Assembly (NCBI GenBank): GCA_910584945.1
Contig: CAJUDY010000078.1
Location: 1 to 6,031 of the forward strand
Direction: 5' to 3'
DNA: 6,031 nucleotides
Source: an uncultured Lachnospiraceae bacterium
GTDB lineage: Bacteria; Bacillota; Clostridia; Lachnospirales; Lachnospiraceae
A model generated the notes under the pieces. It saw only the letters and a program-made list of their open reading frames with translations, searched no databases and was not told where the DNA came from. Both the position numbers and the translations under genes were made by a program. The stretch's first letter is position 1. Each line of letters begins with the position of its first letter. This document shows positions 4,759-6,031 of this stretch, one piece after another.

Positions 4759-5373
4759 TCACGTACCCGCTTCTTCTTTTCTCCGCTTCATTCCCCTTCT
4801 GTAAAAGGTAGAAAAGCACATCCCGCACCGGTCCGCTGCCTCCCGCACAGACATCGTTCCGGAACACCAGCCTTCGTAGGCCTGTTCAAAACTGTCGGGC
4901 AGGGGATTCTCAGGTCTTCCAAACTGCACGCCCCGAAGTTTTGCGGCATGAATTCCTTCTTTCTGGCGTTCCCGGATATTTTTCCGCTCATTTTCCGCCA
5001 CGAAGGACAAGACCTGCAGGACGATATCGCTCAGAAAGGCTCCCATCAGGTCTTTTCCCCGGCGGGTGTCCAGAAGAAGCATATCAAGCACCACGATATC
5101 TACCTTTTTCTCCCGGGTCAGCACCCGCCACTGTTCCAGGATCTCCTCATAATTCCTCCCCAGCCGGTCGATGCTCTTAATATACAGAAGGTCATCCTCC
5201 TTCAAGCGTTTCAGCATCTGCTGGTATCTGGGCCGCTCGAAATCTTTGCCGGACTGCTTGTCCATGTAGATGTTCCTGCGGGGTACCTGGGCCCCTGTCA
5301 GAGCGATCATCTGCCGGTCCTCCTTCTGCTCTCTTGTGCTGACGCGTGCATAACCATACATTTTGTTCATCAT
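4759..5373 (-). CDS. small serine recombinase (resolvase/invertase family)
   Basis: This 204-residue protein has the full catalytic signature of small serine recombinases. YARVST carries the nucleophile Ser12 and Arg10. DKQSGKDFERPRY (38-50) carries the conserved Arg, and KSIDRLGRN (66-74) the Arg pair. AENERKNIRERQKEGI (126-141) is the start of the E helix. A GRP hinge (152-154) leads into a C-terminal helix-turn-helix, MSVREAADRCGMCFSTFYR. Such enzymes cut and religate DNA through a 5'-phosphoserine link to resolve or invert DNA between short dyad sites. There is no N-terminal MerR-type helix-turn-helix, so it is not an IS607-type TnpA, and it lacks the long C-terminus of large serine integrases. 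AAAGGAG lies 4 nt before the first ATG and 7 nt before a second (5370), which is the better start by spacing. It stands alone between the thioesterase terminator and its own terminator. The inverted repeats 320-480 bp downstream are candidate substrates. Confidence 0.93.
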   Translation of the reverse strand: MMNKMYGYARVSTREQKEDRQMIALTGAQVPRRNIYMDKQSGKDFERPRYQQMLKRLKEDDLLYIKSIDRLGRNYEEILEQWRVLTREKKVDIVVLDMLLLDTRRGKDLMGAFLSDIVLQVLSFVAENERKNIRERQKEGIHAAKLRGVQFGRPENPLPDSFEQAYEGWCSGTMSVREAADRCGMCFSTFYRRGMKRRKEEAGT

Positions 5374-5429
5374 TTTTCTCCTTTGTATTTTTCTTATCCC
5401 ATGTATGATTATCCTGGTCCACTTTGCAG

Positions 5430-5466
5430 AAAAAAAGAGAGAAATCAGTAAATTCTGTTTTCTCTC
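5430..5466 (-). terminator. rho-independent terminator of the thioesterase gene
   Basis: On the minus strand GAGAGAAA (5466-5459) pairs perfectly with TTTCTCTC (5444-5437), with a further CAG/CTG pairing inside, followed at once by seven T's (5436-5430). It lies 18 nt after the thioesterase stop and so ends that unit before the recombinase gene. Confidence 0.85.
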
Positions 5467-5484
5467 CCATATAACAGCAGTTCC

Positions 5485-5886
5485 TCATTTCTCTGCTTCC
5501 TTCTTCTTCCCGCTGTAATAGGTAAAGGTCCCCTCTGCCAGAAGCTTCCCGTCCTCCGACTCCACTTTGGCTCTCAGCCACATGACATGCTTTCCGGTCT
5601 TGACGATCTCGGACCGGGCGGTCACCGTACCGGAGGATACGTTGCCCAGAAAGTGGAATTCACTGTCCAGAGTGACCGGAGACTCCATATACTTCATAGC
5701 CGTGACTCCTGTGGCCGTGTCTGCCATGGTATAGAACACCCCTCCGTGGACGATGCCATATGGATTCAAATGCATTGGTTCAACGTGCAGTCTGGCAGAA
5801 CACGTCTCTCCATAGATCACCTCCATGCCGCAGTGGTCAATAAACTGATCCGCTCTCATCGTCTCTGTAATTTTCTTTTCTTCCAT
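5485..5886 (-). CDS. PaaI-type hotdog-fold thioesterase
   Basis: This 133-residue protein is the usual size for a single hotdog domain of the PaaI family, which hydrolyses acyl-CoA or aryl-CoA thioesters in the cytosol as a dimer or tetramer. The family signature is clear: NPYGIVHGGVFYTMADTATG, with Asn41, His47-Gly-Gly and Asp56, the residues that position the thioester and water in this family. The later strands ARSEIVKTGKHVMWLRAKV and LLAEGTFTYY fit the rest of the fold, including the GTFTYY ending. The start is placed at ATG 5886 because AGGGGAAGGG lies just upstream. An in-frame ATG at 5925 lies only 6 nt beyond the -10 element, where transcription would begin, and is therefore unlikely. 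The gene has its own promoter and terminator, so it is monocistronic. The physiological substrate cannot be read from sequence. Confidence 0.93.
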   Translation of the reverse strand: MEEKKITETMRADQFIDHCGMEVIYGETCSARLHVEPMHLNPYGIVHGGVFYTMADTATGVTAMKYMESPVTLDSEFHFLGNVSSGTVTARSEIVKTGKHVMWLRAKVESEDGKLLAEGTFTYYSGKKKEAEK

Positions 5887-5930
5887 GATCCCTTCCCCTT
5901 TTCTCTTATCTGGTTGTCTGTACATTCCAT

Positions 5931-5959
5931 ATTATACACACGGATGACACGCCGGTCAA
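5931..5959 (-). promoter_or_regulatory. sigma-70 promoter of the thioesterase gene
   Basis: On the minus strand TTGACC (5959-5954), a 17-bp spacer and a perfect TATAAT (5936-5931) precede the thioesterase start at 5886. Transcription would begin near 5924, leaving a leader of about 38 nt that contains the ribosome binding site. Confidence 0.88.
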
Positions 5960-5967
5960 TTCCATCC

Positions 5968-5996
5968 AAAAAAAGACCACGGAAATCAATTTTCCG
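5968..5996 (-). terminator. possible terminator of a gene beyond the right edge
   Basis: CGGAAA (5980-5985) and TTTCCG (5991-5996) form a 6-bp stem with a 5-nt loop. On the minus strand it is followed by TGGTC and then seven T's (5974-5968). The 5-nt gap between stem and U-run makes it weaker than the other terminators. It would end a minus-strand transcript entering from beyond 6031. Confidence 0.4.
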
Positions 5997-6014
5997 CAAA
6001 CAGAGTGAATAGTG

Positions 6015-6020
6015 TATAAT
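6015..6020 (+). promoter_or_regulatory. isolated TATAAT, possible -10 box near the window edge
   Basis: A perfect TATAAT occurs on the plus strand, but the sequence 17 bp upstream (TTCCGC) is a poor -35 match. It could belong to a divergent gene starting beyond the window. There is not enough sequence to decide. Confidence 0.2.
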
Positions 6021-6031
6021 AAGTTTCATGG

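Noticed and set aside
4759..5373. IS607-type TnpA paired with tnpB
   Set aside because: IS607 TnpA carries an N-terminal MerR-like helix-turn-helix and its gene usually abuts or overlaps tnpB. This protein starts directly with the catalytic domain, has a C-terminal helix-turn-helix, and lies nearly 500 bp from the TnpB-like gene with a terminator between.
1..6031. CRISPR array, tRNA or rRNA gene
   Set aside because: No regularly spaced direct repeats, no cloverleaf with CCA-ready acceptor stem, and no conserved rRNA sequence were seen on either strand.

Overview
All recognisable genes lie on the minus strand, so the window reads functionally from right (6031) to left (1). The organism is probably a Clostridia-class Firmicute, most likely Lachnospiraceae. 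This is inferred from AGGAG-type ribosome binding sites, U-tailed terminators, a small serine recombinase of a kind I recall as common in that family, and a divergent TnpB-like protein of similar distribution. No taxonomic marker is present.

Right region (about 5430-6031): a self-contained transcription unit for a PaaI-type hotdog thioesterase. It has a near-consensus sigma-70 promoter (-35 TTGACC, 17 bp, -10 TATAAT) and a strong rho-independent terminator.

Middle region (about 2610-5385): an accessory or mobile-like module. In transcription order it holds (1) a small serine recombinase of the resolvase/invertase type; (2) a remnant or small ORF; (3) a long perfect hairpin terminator; (4) a pair of ~30-bp imperfect inverted repeats about 96 bp apart; (5) a full-length TnpB-like protein in which all three RuvC catalytic positions appear replaced (Ser, Lys, Lys) while the four-cysteine zinc ribbon is intact; and (6) about 290 nt of non-coding, strongly hairpinned sequence where a TnpB guide (omega) RNA would lie. 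The module looks like a nuclease-dead, possibly RNA-guided DNA-binding protein beside a site-specific recombinase. It abuts the 3' remnant of a gene encoding an X2/Ig-like domain.

Left region (1-2348): visibly more AT-rich. It holds the X2-like remnant, a hairpin, then a two-gene operon: a predicted seven-bladed beta-propeller protein of unknown function, and an unusual fusion of a ribulose-phosphate 3-epimerase-type barrel with a KpsF/KdsD-type CBS pair. A third gene may begin at the window edge. The composition and the sugar-phosphate enzyme suggest the promoter-distal part of a surface-glycan locus, but no glycosyltransferase or export gene is visible here, so that is inference.

The most notable features are the catalytically dead TnpB homologue with its structured downstream RNA region, and the inverted repeats beside a serine recombinase gene.
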